A DNA stretch of 64,000 bases from contig CAYTMQ010000009.1 in the NCBI GenBank assembly GCA_964438995.1, positions 76,804 through 140,803 on the forward strand. Direction: 5' to 3'. Below are positions 9,121-17,385 of the stretch, one piece after another; within the stretch, counting starts at the first letter, position 1; each line of letters begins with the position of its first letter. Made by a program: the position numbers and the translations under genes. Source of the stretch: JABMMZ01 sp964438995 (GTDB lineage Bacteria > Bacteroidota > Bacteroidia > NS11-12g > UBA955). The notes under the pieces are model-generated. The model saw only the letters and a list, made by a program, of their open reading frames with translations. It searched no databases and had not been told where the DNA came from.

Positions 9121-10173
9121 TTATTCGCCTTTCTTAATGGCTTTTTTCAAAGTAAAGCCAAATGTGGTGCCTTGACCAACGGTGCTTCTTACATTAATAG
9201 ATTGTTGATGCGCTTCAATGATGTGTTTCACAATTGATAGACCCAAACCTGTTCCACCGCTATTTCTAGAGCGACTTTTATCTGTTCTATAAAATCTTTC
9301 GAACAGTCGCGGTAGGTGTTCTGCTTCTATACCTTCTCCATCGTCTGATACTTCAACCAAAATATTGTCATCCATATCATAAAAGCCAATAGAAGTATTG
9401 CCACCATCTCTTCCATAAGAAATAGAATTGCCAATAAGATTATTTAGTACCTGTCTTATTCTTTCTCTGTCTGCAGACACTTTAAAAACAAAGTCGCAGC
9501 CTTCTTTAATTTTCAATTTGATGTGTTTCGCTTCTGCTGGTTTTGAGTATGATTCAAACACTTCTTTAGTCAGTTCACAAACATCAAAATCATTGAAATG
9601 CAGTCTAAGAGAACCACTTTCAAGTTTGCTAATATCCAATAAGTCGTTGACAAGGGTATTCAATCTTTCGGCGCTATTGGCTGCTTTTGTTAAGAATTTA
9701 ACTCTAACTTCCTCGTCGTACATAGCACCGTCAAGCAAAGTTTCTATATAACCTTGGATATTGAAAATTGGCGTTTTCAGTTCGTGAGAGACATTGCCGA
9801 GGAACTCTTTTCTAAATTGTTCTGTGGCTTTCAATTGAAGAATTTCTTGCTTCTGATCTTGCGCCCATTCAAACACCTCTTCATTCACACGTTTTATTGG
9901 ATCCAGGTTATGCTGGTCAATATAATTGGTTTTGTTATTGATTTTAGTCGTTTTAAAGTGGTGTATCGTTTTATAGATGAGTTTGATTTTTCTATAAATG
10001 AATACTTCTAATCCGAATAAAATAATTATGAAGGTAATCGACCCAAAGGTAAATACCGAAATAAGAAATGGGTAGAGAGGGATTTTAAAGTAGAAGAGGA
10101 AGAAAGAAAAAATCAAGGTTAGGACCAAGGTGGTCAGCAAACTGATTCTTTCTGGAGTAGGATTTTTTATCAC
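9121..10173 (-). CDS. Sensor histidine kinase, PhoR-like
   Basis: The 350-aa protein has two N-terminal membrane segments (about residues 12-30 and 36-60) with almost no periplasmic loop. A coiled linker follows, then a HisKA dimerisation helix with FLGNVSHELKTPIFNIQGY (phospho-acceptor His130) and an HATPase_c domain with the N box NLIGNSISYG, the G1 box VSDDGEGIEAEHL and the G2 box GGTGLGLSIVKH. This is the classic PhoR layout. It overlaps its response regulator gene by four bases (ATGA) and is the second gene of the pair. The signal sensed is unknown; phosphate control is suggested only by analogy. Confidence 0.85.
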   Translation of the reverse strand: MIKNPTPERISLLTTLVLTLIFSFFLFYFKIPLYPFLISVFTFGSITFIIILFGLEVFIYRKIKLIYKTIHHFKTTKINNKTNYIDQHNLDPIKRVNEEVFEWAQDQKQEILQLKATEQFRKEFLGNVSHELKTPIFNIQGYIETLLDGAMYDEEVRVKFLTKAANSAERLNTLVNDLLDISKLESGSLRLHFNDFDVCELTKEVFESYSKPAEAKHIKLKIKEGCDFVFKVSADRERIRQVLNNLIGNSISYGRDGGNTSIGFYDMDDNILVEVSDDGEGIEAEHLPRLFERFYRTDKSRSRNSGGTGLGLSIVKHIIEAHQQSINVRSTVGQGTTFGFTLKKAIKKGE

Positions 10174-10883
10174 ACTTCAAATTTATAACCTACGCCTTTA
10201 ATTGTTTGAATAAAATTATCATCCAATTTTTCACGTATTTTTCTAATGTGTACATCAATGGTTCTATCGACCACTAGTACATCATCGCCCCAAATAGATT
10301 CAAGGATTTGTTCTCTTGTAAACACTTTACCAGGTTTGCTAGCCAAAAGGGAGAGCAATTCAAATTCTTTTTTAGGGAACTGAAGCACTTTACCAAGATA
10401 GGTCACGCTAAAGCTTTCTCTATCGATTTTCAAATCAGGGAACTCCATTTTGTCGCTGGTAGTATTATCAGCAGCATTACGTCTTAATATGGCTTTTAAA
10501 CGAGAGATTAATACGCGTGGTTTAATCGGTTTGATGATGTAATCATCGGCTCCGGCTTCAAAACCAGCTAATTCACTAAACTCTTCGCCTCTGGCAGTTA
10601 AGAAAATAAGCGGAATGTTTTTTAATTGAGGTATGTCTTTGATTTGTCTGCATGCTTCGATGCCATCCATTTCAGGCATCATCACATCCATTAGAATTAT
10701 ATCTGGTTTTATTTTCGAAGCAATATTGATTGCCTCTTTACCATTCATTGCTGCAACTACAGTAAAATTTTCTTTTTTTAGATTGTAGCTTAAAAGCTCA
10801 ATGATATCGATTTCATCATCAACGATTAAGATTTTGTAAGATGATTGTGAACTCATACTATTTAACGATTCAAAATTGCTCAT
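10170..10883 (-). CDS. OmpR/PhoB-family response regulator
   Basis: The 237-aa protein has an N-terminal receiver domain (acidic pair in LIVDDE at about residue 22, phospho-acceptor Asp66 in IILMDVMMP, conserved Lys in DDYIIKP). Its C-terminal winged-helix domain ends VDRTIDVHIRKIREKLD...IKGVGYKF, the OmpR/PhoB signature. It is the first gene of a two-gene operon with the kinase, so the pair forms a complete two-component system. It resembles PhoB-type regulators in Bacteroidota, but the regulon cannot be read from this window. Confidence 0.85.
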   Translation of the reverse strand: MSNFESLNSMSSQSSYKILIVDDEIDIIELLSYNLKKENFTVVAAMNGKEAINIASKIKPDIILMDVMMPEMDGIEACRQIKDIPQLKNIPLIFLTARGEEFSELAGFEAGADDYIIKPIKPRVLISRLKAILRRNAADNTTSDKMEFPDLKIDRESFSVTYLGKVLQFPKKEFELLSLLASKPGKVFTREQILESIWGDDVLVVDRTIDVHIRKIREKLDDNFIQTIKGVGYKFEV

Positions 10884-10922
10884 TTAAACTAAAATTATAA
10901 TTACCGCAATATTAAATAATCA

Positions 10923-12122
10923 TTACTTGAATAATTCTTCAAGTTTCTTTTCAAGTTCAGCTCCTCTCAAGTTCTTTGCTATTACTCGGCCTTCTTTATC
11001 CAGTAAAACTGTAAATGGAATACCAGAAACTTTATATACTTTAACAGGTGCACATCCCCAGTACTTAAGGTCTGACACATGTTTCCATGGCAATCCCAAT
11101 GAGTTGATAGAGTTGGTCCATGATGGTTTATCTCTGTCTAAAGACACACCGTAAATTTCAAATCCTTTTTCTTTGTATTTTTCATACACCCTCTTAACAT
11201 TGGGAAATTCTGCTCTACATGGTCCGCACCAACTGGCCCAAAAATCAATTAAAACATATTTTCCTCTAAGTGAAGACAACTTTAAATTGGAACCGTCTGT
11301 TTGAGGTAAGTCGATGTCTGGCGCTATTTCTCCAATTTCAACACCTTTGTTCTTATTGTATAAGTCTTTTAAATCGCTGTAGTATTTACTTTTAATGTCT
11401 TTAGGTTCCATTCTAGTAAATATATTCTTCATTTGAGATGGTTGTTGGTCTTCTACAAAAGCAAATAGCACAAAATAACTTTCCAATGGCGATTTGTAGT
11501 TCAGCATGGTATCAATTGTTGATTGCAATTCTTGTTGTTTCATTGCCGCATACATTTGAAGTGAATACGACTTCATAGGGTCAGTTTCTTTACTTATTTC
11601 TGATTCAAATGAATTTAACTCACCATTAAGTCGAGAGAATTTTCTCAAGAAATCGTATATACTATTAGATTTTTCGCATTTCACACCATTTAAATCATAG
11701 TTCAATCCATTTAAATTGGTATGGATAACCAAATTGAAAACAGCGCCATTCTCAACAATCAATGGTACTGCTAAAGTTGTTGAATATTGAACGTATAAAA
11801 TACTGTTCTCTTTAAGAGATTTTTTAAATGTAAAACCACCAGTATCGTTGGTGAAAACTGAATCTATAAATATAGAGTTGTTGTAATGAAATTTATAAAG
11901 TCTAATTTGATAATTGGCATATCCTTCAAGTTTGCCATTGATGGTAAATTTTATTTCACCTGGCTTAGTAGCAGTAGTAGGCGATTTTGCCGCAGGTTTT
12001 GCGGTCGACTTAGTAGTATTTTTTGTTGTTCCTGATTTAGCAGTTTTCGTTGTAGGTTTTGTTTGAGCATTGGCAAAAAACAAAACTGCAACTGCAGCCA
12101 TCAAACTTAAATATTTAAACAT
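10923..12122 (-). CDS. TlpA-family thioredoxin with DUF4369-like N-terminus
   Basis: The 399-aa protein has a signal peptide (ends FANAQ), then a low-complexity Lys/Thr/Ala-rich linker (about residues 22-53) and a beta-rich DUF4369-like domain beginning IKFTINGKLEGYANYQIRLY. A C-terminal TlpA/ResA thioredoxin domain follows with FWASWCGPCRAEFP; the redox cysteines are Cys299 and Cys302 and the cis-Pro is in SGIPFTVLLD. It is a periplasmic thiol-disulfide oxidoreductase, probably reducing. The Lys-rich linker could span the periplasm or contact peptidoglycan (inference). A TAnnTTTG element sits 4 bases before the ATG, so the mRNA is close to leaderless. Confidence 0.85.
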   Translation of the reverse strand: MFKYLSLMAAVAVLFFANAQTKPTTKTAKSGTTKNTTKSTAKPAAKSPTTATKPGEIKFTINGKLEGYANYQIRLYKFHYNNSIFIDSVFTNDTGGFTFKKSLKENSILYVQYSTTLAVPLIVENGAVFNLVIHTNLNGLNYDLNGVKCEKSNSIYDFLRKFSRLNGELNSFESEISKETDPMKSYSLQMYAAMKQQELQSTIDTMLNYKSPLESYFVLFAFVEDQQPSQMKNIFTRMEPKDIKSKYYSDLKDLYNKNKGVEIGEIAPDIDLPQTDGSNLKLSSLRGKYVLIDFWASWCGPCRAEFPNVKRVYEKYKEKGFEIYGVSLDRDKPSWTNSINSLGLPWKHVSDLKYWGCAPVKVYKVSGIPFTVLLDKEGRVIAKNLRGAELEKKLEELFK

Positions 12123-12126
12123 TACG

Positions 12127-12134
12127 CAAATTTA
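12127..12134 (-). promoter_or_regulatory. -7 element of the TlpA-like gene
   Basis: TAAATTTG on the minus strand, 4 bases upstream of the ATG at 12120-12122. The distance implies a nearly leaderless transcript. Confidence 0.5.
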
Positions 12135-12143
12135 ACGATTTTT

Positions 12144-12641
12144 TTAGTGATTTATTAGTTGTATTTCTCTTTCAAGAAGACGTAATTTCTCGGTATTAGG
12201 TTGTATCAACAGACCTTTTACGCCAACTTTTTCGGCGGCTTTCATATCTCTTTCAGTATCTCCAATCATCAGCGACTTTGATGGGTCGATGCCATATTTT
12301 GCAATGGCTTTCTCTAACATCAATCCATCGGGTTTTCGGCAAAGACATTTGCCTTTAATAGGGTGGTGGGGACAAAAGTAAACGTCATCAATTTGAGTAT
12401 TGGCAGCTTTGCAAGCATCGTGTAATTTTTGATGAAAGGTGCCCAATTCTTCGACAGAATAAAGTTCTTTGTCTATGCCTCCTTGATTGGTGATGATGAT
12501 GACAAGAAATCCGTTGTTTTTGGCTAATTTAATGCAATCTATGCTGTCATGAAGGATTTCAAAATCCTCAATTTTACAAACATAATCACCTATTTCTCTA
12601 TTCAAAACACCGTCTCTATCGAAAAAAATTGCCTTTTGCAT
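12144..12641 (-). CDS. HAD-family phosphatase, GmhB-like
   Basis: The 165-aa protein is a HAD-superfamily phosphatase of the D,D-heptose 1,7-bisphosphate phosphatase (GmhB) / histidinol-phosphatase group. It has the motif I pair FFDRDGVLN, motif II IIITNQGG, the zinc-loop residues in CPHHPIKGKCLCRKP (Cys, His, Cys, Cys) and motif IV MIGDTERDMKAA. GmhB acts in synthesis of ADP-heptose for lipopolysaccharide core. The zinc loop supports this subgroup over generic phosphatases, but the substrate is inferred. It is cytoplasmic and divergent from the mannosyltransferase gene. Confidence 0.8.
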   Translation of the reverse strand: MQKAIFFDRDGVLNREIGDYVCKIEDFEILHDSIDCIKLAKNNGFLVIIITNQGGIDKELYSVEELGTFHQKLHDACKAANTQIDDVYFCPHHPIKGKCLCRKPDGLMLEKAIAKYGIDPSKSLMIGDTERDMKAAEKVGVKGLLIQPNTEKLRLLEREIQLINH

Positions 12642-12708
12642 CCAATCTCATTTTTAAAGCTACAAATAAAGTGCTAATTTGCACCGTTTTTTTATAAATT
12701 TTATTGAT

Positions 12709-13440
12709 TTGTCTAAATACATTGTCATAATACCTACATACAACGAAATTGAAAACGCTGAGGCTATCATCCATAAGGTGATGTCTCTTCAACCTGCCTT
12801 TGATGTTTTAATTGTAGATGACAATTCTCCAGATGGTACAGCCGATATCGTAAAACGTTTGATGCAAGTGTACACAAACAGATTGCACATACTTGAGCGA
12901 AAAGAAAAAAATGGTTTAGGTACAGCTTACATCGCAGGTTTTAAATGGTGTTTGCAAAGAGATTACGAATACATTTTTGAAATGGATGCCGATTTTTCTC
13001 ACAATCCTGAAGATTTACCAAAATTGCTTCATGCTTGCGAAGTAGAAGGCGCAGGTTTAGCCGTTGGTTCAAGATACATCACTGGGGTGAATGTTGTTAA
13101 CTGGCCAATGAGCCGCGTGATCATGAGTTATTATGCCAGCGTGTATGTGCGTTTCATAACTGGAATGGTTATTAGAGATGCAACAGCTGGTTTCGTTTGT
13201 TATACCAGAAAAACGCTTGAAGCCATCAATCTAGATAAAATCAAATTCAAAGGATATGCTTTTCAAATTGAGATGAAGTTCAAAGCATTCCTTAAAAAGA
13301 TTAAAATTATAGAAGTGCCAATTATCTTTACAGATAGAACATTAGGTACTTCAAAAATGAGCAAGAAAATTTTCAGAGAAGCCTTTTTTGGTGTTATAGA
13401 ATTGAAAGTTAATAGCTGGTTCAGAAAAAATGACGCATAA
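12709..13440 (+). CDS. Polyprenol monophosphomannose synthase (GT2 family)
   Basis: The 243-aa product is a family-2 glycosyltransferase: VIIPTYNEIENAEAII at the N-terminus, then LIVDDNSPDGTAD (first nucleotide-binding acidic pair) and FEMDADFSHNPEDL (DxD-type metal site), with the ending SKMSKKIFREA usual in dolichol-phosphate-mannose synthase homologues. It lacks C-terminal membrane segments, like the bacterial Ppm1 catalytic domain. It should transfer mannose (or another sugar) from a nucleotide sugar to polyprenyl phosphate at the inner membrane. A TTG at 12679 is in frame but lies within a possible -7 region (GCTAATTTGC), so the TTG at 12709, giving MSKYIVIIPTYNE, is preferred. The 3' end overlaps pdxH by 11 bases. 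Confidence 0.8.
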   Translation: MSKYIVIIPTYNEIENAEAIIHKVMSLQPAFDVLIVDDNSPDGTADIVKRLMQVYTNRLHILERKEKNGLGTAYIAGFKWCLQRDYEYIFEMDADFSHNPEDLPKLLHACEVEGAGLAVGSRYITGVNVVNWPMSRVIMSYYASVYVRFITGMVIRDATAGFVCYTRKTLEAINLDKIKFKGYAFQIEMKFKAFLKKIKIIEVPIIFTDRTLGTSKMSKKIFREAFFGVIELKVNSWFRKNDA

Positions 13441-14074
13441 CGAAGAAATAGCAGCATTGAGAATGGACTACCGCAAGTCTGAACTCTTAGAGAAAGACGT
13501 AGATCCTAATCCCATACATCAATTTAGAATTTGGTTTGACAATGCATTAAATGCTGAAATACCTGAGCCCAACGCCATGTGTTTAAGCACAGTGTATGGC
13601 AACAAACCAGACAGCAGAATCGTTTTGTTAAAAGGTATTAAAGAAGATGGATTTGTGTTCTTTACCAATTACCACAGTAGTAAAGGCATTCAGATAGAAG
13701 CCAATCCTAATGTGGCCATCAACATCGTTTGGTTGGAGTTGGAAAGACAAGTGAGGATCAATGGTGTGATATCTAAGATTTCTCCTGACGATAGTGACCA
13801 CTACTTTTATTCACGACCAATTGAGAGTCAGATAGGAGCTATAGTAAGCGCTCAAAGCGAACGTTTAAGATCGAGAGAAGACTTAGAAAATGCTATGGCT
13901 GCTGCATTAGAAAAGTATAAAACTGAAAAACCAGTTAGACCGCAACATTGGGGTGGTTATATCGTTAAGCCTACAGAAATAGAATTCTGGCAAGGTCGCA
14001 CAAGCCGTTTACACGACAGATTGCAATACCAATTGGTCAACAATCAATGGGAAATTGTGAGGTTGTATCCTTAA
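13430..14074 (+). CDS. pdxH: Pyridoxamine 5'-phosphate oxidase
   Basis: The 214-aa protein has the full length and motifs of PdxH: RMDYRKSELLEKD at the N-terminus, SRIVLLKGIKEDGFVFFTNYHSSKG (FMN-binding strand), FYWLELERQVRI-like segment WLELERQVRINGV, SRPIESQIGAIVSAQSE, and the C-terminal FWQGRTSRLHDRLQY that contacts FMN and PLP. It oxidises pyridoxine or pyridoxamine phosphate to PLP in the cytoplasm. It overlaps the mannosyltransferase gene by 11 bases and is probably cotranscribed. It ends two bases from the convergent ribBA gene. Confidence 0.92.
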   Translation: MTHNEEIAALRMDYRKSELLEKDVDPNPIHQFRIWFDNALNAEIPEPNAMCLSTVYGNKPDSRIVLLKGIKEDGFVFFTNYHSSKGIQIEANPNVAINIVWLELERQVRINGVISKISPDDSDHYFYSRPIESQIGAIVSAQSERLRSREDLENAMAAALEKYKTEKPVRPQHWGGYIVKPTEIEFWQGRTSRLHDRLQYQLVNNQWEIVRLYP

Positions 14075-14076
14075 GA

Positions 14077-15285
14077 TTACAACTCGTGACCCATCTTTTG
14101 TTTCTTAGTTTCTAAATAAGATTTATTGTGTTGGTTGGGAGTAGTGATGATGGGTATGTTCTCAACGATTTCTAATCCATAGCCAATCAAACCTGTTCTT
14201 TTCTTAGGGTTGTTGCTGATCAATTTCATTTTCGAAACACCTAGGTCTCTCAAGATTTGCGCACCAATTCCATAATCCCTTTCATCCATTTTGAAACCCA
14301 ATTCAAGGTTGGCGTCAACAGTATCTAAGCCTTGTTCTTGCAGTTTGTATGCTTTAAGTTTGTTCAATAAACCTATACCTCTGCCTTCTTGGTTCATGTA
14401 CAGCACAACACCTTTTCCTTCTTCTTCAATCATGTTTAGAGCTGCATGTAACTGTTCGCCACAATCGCATCTGCATGAGCCAAAGATATCTCCTGTCATA
14501 CAAGAGCTATGAACGCGCACCATGATGGGCTCGTCTTTTGTCCAAGTACCTTTTTTTATGGCTAGATGTTGTGTACCATCTGTTATTTGAGAATATGCAA
14601 CCATTTCGAAGTTGCCATAAGAGGTTGGCATATCAACAATAATTTCTCTTTTAACATGGCTTTCATTTTTGATTCTATATTTGATAAGGTCTTCAATAGA
14701 CACAATTTTCAAATCAAATTTCTTAGCAATTTCTACCAATTCAGGCAAGCGTGCCATTTCGCCATCTTCTTTTAATATTTCTACGATACAGCCTGCAGGT
14801 TCGAATCCAGCTAGGCGTGCAAAATCTATTGCAGCTTCAGTGTGACCAGCTCTTTTTAACACACCTTCTTTTTGAGCTTTTAATGGGAAAATGTGACCTG
14901 GTTTAGCAAGTTCAGACACCTTAGTGTCTTTGTTGATCAATGCTTGTACGGTTTTACTTCTATCGGATGCAGAAATGCCGGTAGTGGTGCCTTGACCGAT
15001 CAAATCAACTGACACTGTAAAAGGTGTTTCGTAAAGTGAATTGTTAGAACTAACCATCAATTCGAGTTCTAATTCAGCGCATCTTTCAGGCAAAAGCGGT
15101 ACACAAATTAAGCCTCTACCTTCTTTGGCCATGAAATTGATCATTTCAGGCGTTACATTGGCAGCTGCGGTTAAAAAATCACCTTCATTTTCTCTGTCCT
15201 CATCGTCAACAACGATAATCAATTTACCGTTTTTTATATCTTCAATAGCCGATTCTATTGTGTCTAATGTATATGGGTTGTTCAT
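14077..15285 (-). CDS. ribBA: Bifunctional DHBP synthase / GTP cyclohydrolase II
   Basis: The 402-aa protein fuses the two first committed enzymes of riboflavin synthesis. The N-terminal half is RibB (acidic loop DDEDRENEGD at 27-36, HIFPLKAQKEGVLKRAGHTEA active-site segment). The C-terminal half is RibA, with zinc ligands Cys262, Cys273 and Cys275 in the CMTG...CRCDC motif and the EGRGIGL catalytic loop. The length is normal for the fusion. A TAnnTTTG element lies 16 bases upstream, leaving no room for an FMN riboswitch, so control is not by that route. Confidence 0.93.
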   Translation of the reverse strand: MNNPYTLDTIESAIEDIKNGKLIIVVDDEDRENEGDFLTAAANVTPEMINFMAKEGRGLICVPLLPERCAELELELMVSSNNSLYETPFTVSVDLIGQGTTTGISASDRSKTVQALINKDTKVSELAKPGHIFPLKAQKEGVLKRAGHTEAAIDFARLAGFEPAGCIVEILKEDGEMARLPELVEIAKKFDLKIVSIEDLIKYRIKNESHVKREIIVDMPTSYGNFEMVAYSQITDGTQHLAIKKGTWTKDEPIMVRVHSSCMTGDIFGSCRCDCGEQLHAALNMIEEEGKGVVLYMNQEGRGIGLLNKLKAYKLQEQGLDTVDANLELGFKMDERDYGIGAQILRDLGVSKMKLISNNPKKRTGLIGYGLEIVENIPIITTPNQHNKSYLETKKQKMGHEL

Positions 15286-15301
15286 TGTGTTAATACGCCC
15301 G

Positions 15302-15309
15302 CAAAATTA
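15302..15309 (-). promoter_or_regulatory. -7 element of ribBA
   Basis: TAATTTTG on the minus strand, 16 bases before the ribBA ATG. Confidence 0.45.
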
Positions 15310-15364
15310 GTGCAATTGCCCCGATTTATTGCAATTGCTTTTGACATTAGTTGATAGAGAATTT

Positions 15365-15514
15365 TTATATTAAATCCTCGTTTGAATAGCTTTGGTTGAT
15401 ACGATTCCATTGCTCAAGTGTATTTGATTTGAGCTTAGCTGAATTCCAATGTACCTGCTGTTTGTTATTTCTAAATAATTTTGTCCATAAAAAGGCGAAA
15501 CAAATCATCATCAT
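15365..15514 (-). CDS. Possible small protein of 49 aa
   Basis: An ATG-started frame in the 320-base gap between ribBA and the ABC-transporter genes encodes a peptide beginning MMMICFAFLWTKLFRNNKQQ and ending LEQWNRINQSYSNEDLI. A short hydrophobic start is followed by a polar, charged tail, as in small membrane-anchored proteins. There is no -7 element directly upstream and no homologue I recognise, so it may be chance. Nothing else in the gap looks like a gene. Confidence 0.3.
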   Translation of the reverse strand: MMMICFAFLWTKLFRNNKQQVHWNSAKLKSNTLEQWNRINQSYSNEDLI

Positions 15515-15608
15515 CGTAGAGTTTTAACTCAAATTTGATGAAGAAGATTTTAATGGAGAAAAAACGTGGAAAATTGCAAGTTTAAAGTTGATGAATGGTC
15601 GAAAGTCT

Positions 15609-16289
15609 TTATAAAAGGAAAGGCTGCAAACTATAATTCAACTGCTGGTTGTTTATCGAAATAAATCCTGTTCCAAATTGATTGGCTAAATCCAAGTCAT
15701 GCGAAGATACTATTATCAGTTTCTGTTTTGAAATCGCGATGTTTTTCAAATCACTAAACAACTGTTTTTTTGAGGGGTAATCTAGAAAGGCACTTGGTTC
15801 ATCCATCATCAAAAGCGGGGTATTTTGCACCAATGCTCTAGCGATATTGGCTTTTTGCCATTCACCATCACTAATTGTATTCAAATATTTGTGTTGGATG
15901 TTGTCTATTCCAAGTAATTGAATGGCCTCGTCAACCAAAGCCAAATTGTCTTTTAAGTAATTGGTGCGCATCCATGGGTGTAAACCAAATTGAATCAGTT
16001 CTTTTACAGTAATAAAGTCTTCTTTAACTCTGTCGGTGTTCACAAATGCCACCAATTTGGACAACTCGGATTGGTGTTTTTGGCTTACTGTAAGTCCGTT
16101 AATGGCTACATGACCCGAAAATGCTGGGATTAATCCAGTAAGTGTTTTGAGTAAAGTGCTTTTGCCACTGCCATTTCTGCCAGATAGAATGATGAGATTT
16201 GGGGCTTCTAATTCTAAGCTAAAAGCGTTGATCAAAGATTGATGTCGGCCTACAACTAAATTTTCTATGCTTAATTTTCCGTTCATCAA
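15609..16289 (-). CDS. Iron/cobalamin-type ABC transporter ATP-binding protein (FecE-like)
   Basis: The 226-aa protein is an ABC ATPase: Walker A LSGRNGSGKSTLLKTL (about residues 35-48), signature ISDGEWQKANIARAL (a variant of LSGGQ), Walker B LLMMDEPSAFLD and the H-loop IIVSSHDLDL. It is shorter than typical FecE/BtuD (about 250 aa). It overlaps the permease gene by four bases, so the two form the inner-membrane part of an importer for iron chelates or cobalamin. No substrate-binding protein is encoded nearby; one would have to be elsewhere. Confidence 0.85.
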   Translation of the reverse strand: MMNGKLSIENLVVGRHQSLINAFSLELEAPNLIILSGRNGSGKSTLLKTLTGLIPAFSGHVAINGLTVSQKHQSELSKLVAFVNTDRVKEDFITVKELIQFGLHPWMRTNYLKDNLALVDEAIQLLGIDNIQHKYLNTISDGEWQKANIARALVQNTPLLMMDEPSAFLDYPSKKQLFSDLKNIAISKQKLIIVSSHDLDLANQFGTGFISINNQQLNYSLQPFLL

Positions 16290-17254
16290 TGTTTGTTTTT
16301 TAATAGGATGTATATGACAAATGGTCCGCCCAATAGTGCTGTACTCACGTTAACAGGCACATTGATACCAGAGATTTCAACTGAACCAATAAGCAAACTT
16401 ACAATGGCCATTCCAGCTCCAAGTATGGCATTTGCAAACAGAAGAAATTTGAAATTAGATGTTTTAAACAACAGTTTAACCACGTTTGGAATTGCCATGC
16501 CAACAAATGCAATTGGTCCGCAATAGGCAGTTGCTATACCTGTCAGCAAACCAGTACAAGCCAACAGTTGAATAGAAGTAGATTTTGTATTCACACCCAA
16601 GGTTCGGGCAACATCGTCTCCAAGCACCATAACAGATAGGGAAGGCATCAACAAAAGCGACCAAATGATGCCAATAAGTGTGCTTATACAAAATATCAGA
16701 ACATCTAAGTTAAGGGTTGAATTGAAGCTGCCAAGCGACCAAAGTGTGAAGTTCTTCAAATCAGATGGATTGGCAATATAGCTAAGTAAGCTTTGTAAAG
16801 CGCCAGTTAACTGACCTAATATTACACCAAACAACAGTAAAATTGGTCCATATCCAAAGCGACTGGATACAGAGAGAATTAAGATGAGTACCGATAGCGA
16901 ACCTAGAAAACCAGCAATTGGAATTGACAAATGGCTTAAAAAAGTGGGCAAAGATGAACCAACAATCACTGTGATGGCAACAAATAGGGAGGCACCCGAA
17001 CTAACACCTAAGATGTACGGACCGGCAAGGGTGTTTTTGAACAATTGTTGTAAAATAAACCCAGAAACAGCTAAAGCTACGCCACACGCTGTAGCAGTCA
17101 ACAATGCGGGTAATCGAAAAGAATAGAGCAAATTTCTATCTACTTCGCTGAGATTGAATGGATTGATGGTAGTTGGCAGGAAAAACAGACCTAAAAGTCC
17201 TAAGCAACAAACGACTAAAAGCGTTATTATCAGAAGAATTGGTCTCATGAACAA
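16286..17254 (-). CDS. FecCD-family ABC transporter permease
   Basis: The 322-aa protein has about ten hydrophobic segments and the FecCD/BtuC family hallmarks: LLYSFRLPALLTATACGVALAVSGFILQ near the N-terminus, NTLAGPYILGVSSGA, and GPIAFVGMAIPNVVKLL before the last helices. It would form the channel of an importer for siderophores, haem or vitamin B12 with the ATPase encoded next to it. A coding overlap of four bases shows translational coupling. The substrate is not determinable from this locus; the neighbouring iron genes at 20-28 kb make iron plausible. Confidence 0.87.
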   Translation of the reverse strand: MFMRPILLIITLLVVCCLGLLGLFFLPTTINPFNLSEVDRNLLYSFRLPALLTATACGVALAVSGFILQQLFKNTLAGPYILGVSSGASLFVAITVIVGSSLPTFLSHLSIPIAGFLGSLSVLILILSVSSRFGYGPILLLFGVILGQLTGALQSLLSYIANPSDLKNFTLWSLGSFNSTLNLDVLIFCISTLIGIIWSLLLMPSLSVMVLGDDVARTLGVNTKSTSIQLLACTGLLTGIATAYCGPIAFVGMAIPNVVKLLFKTSNFKFLLFANAILGAGMAIVSLLIGSVEISGINVPVNVSTALLGGPFVIYILLKNKH

Positions 17255-17351
17255 AGGTTCAAAAAAAGATAGAATTCATGGATAAATAACATGATTTTTA
17301 TCAGAATCTATCAACAAGTTAGCAATATTATGGAATATTGAGATTTTTTGG

Positions 17352-17359
17352 TAAATTTG
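17352..17359 (+). promoter_or_regulatory. -7 element of the PEP carboxykinase gene
   Basis: TAAATTTG followed by C, 26 bases before the chosen ATG at 17386. Confidence 0.5.
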
Positions 17360-17385
17360 CAACCCTATTTTACATACAACATACA

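Noticed and set aside
9428..9751. Open frame on the plus strand opposite the sensor kinase gene
   Set aside because: It lies entirely within the kinase gene, has no promoter or family motif, and its Ser/Leu-rich translation is typical of an antisense reading.
12679..12708. TTG at 12679 as start of the mannosyltransferase
   Set aside because: It overlaps a possible -7 region and the added ten residues do not fit the family; homologues start close to the VIIPTYNE motif.
15286..15310. FMN riboswitch before ribBA
   Set aside because: The promoter lies 16 bases upstream of the start codon, so there is no room for the aptamer and no RFN-like sequence is visible.
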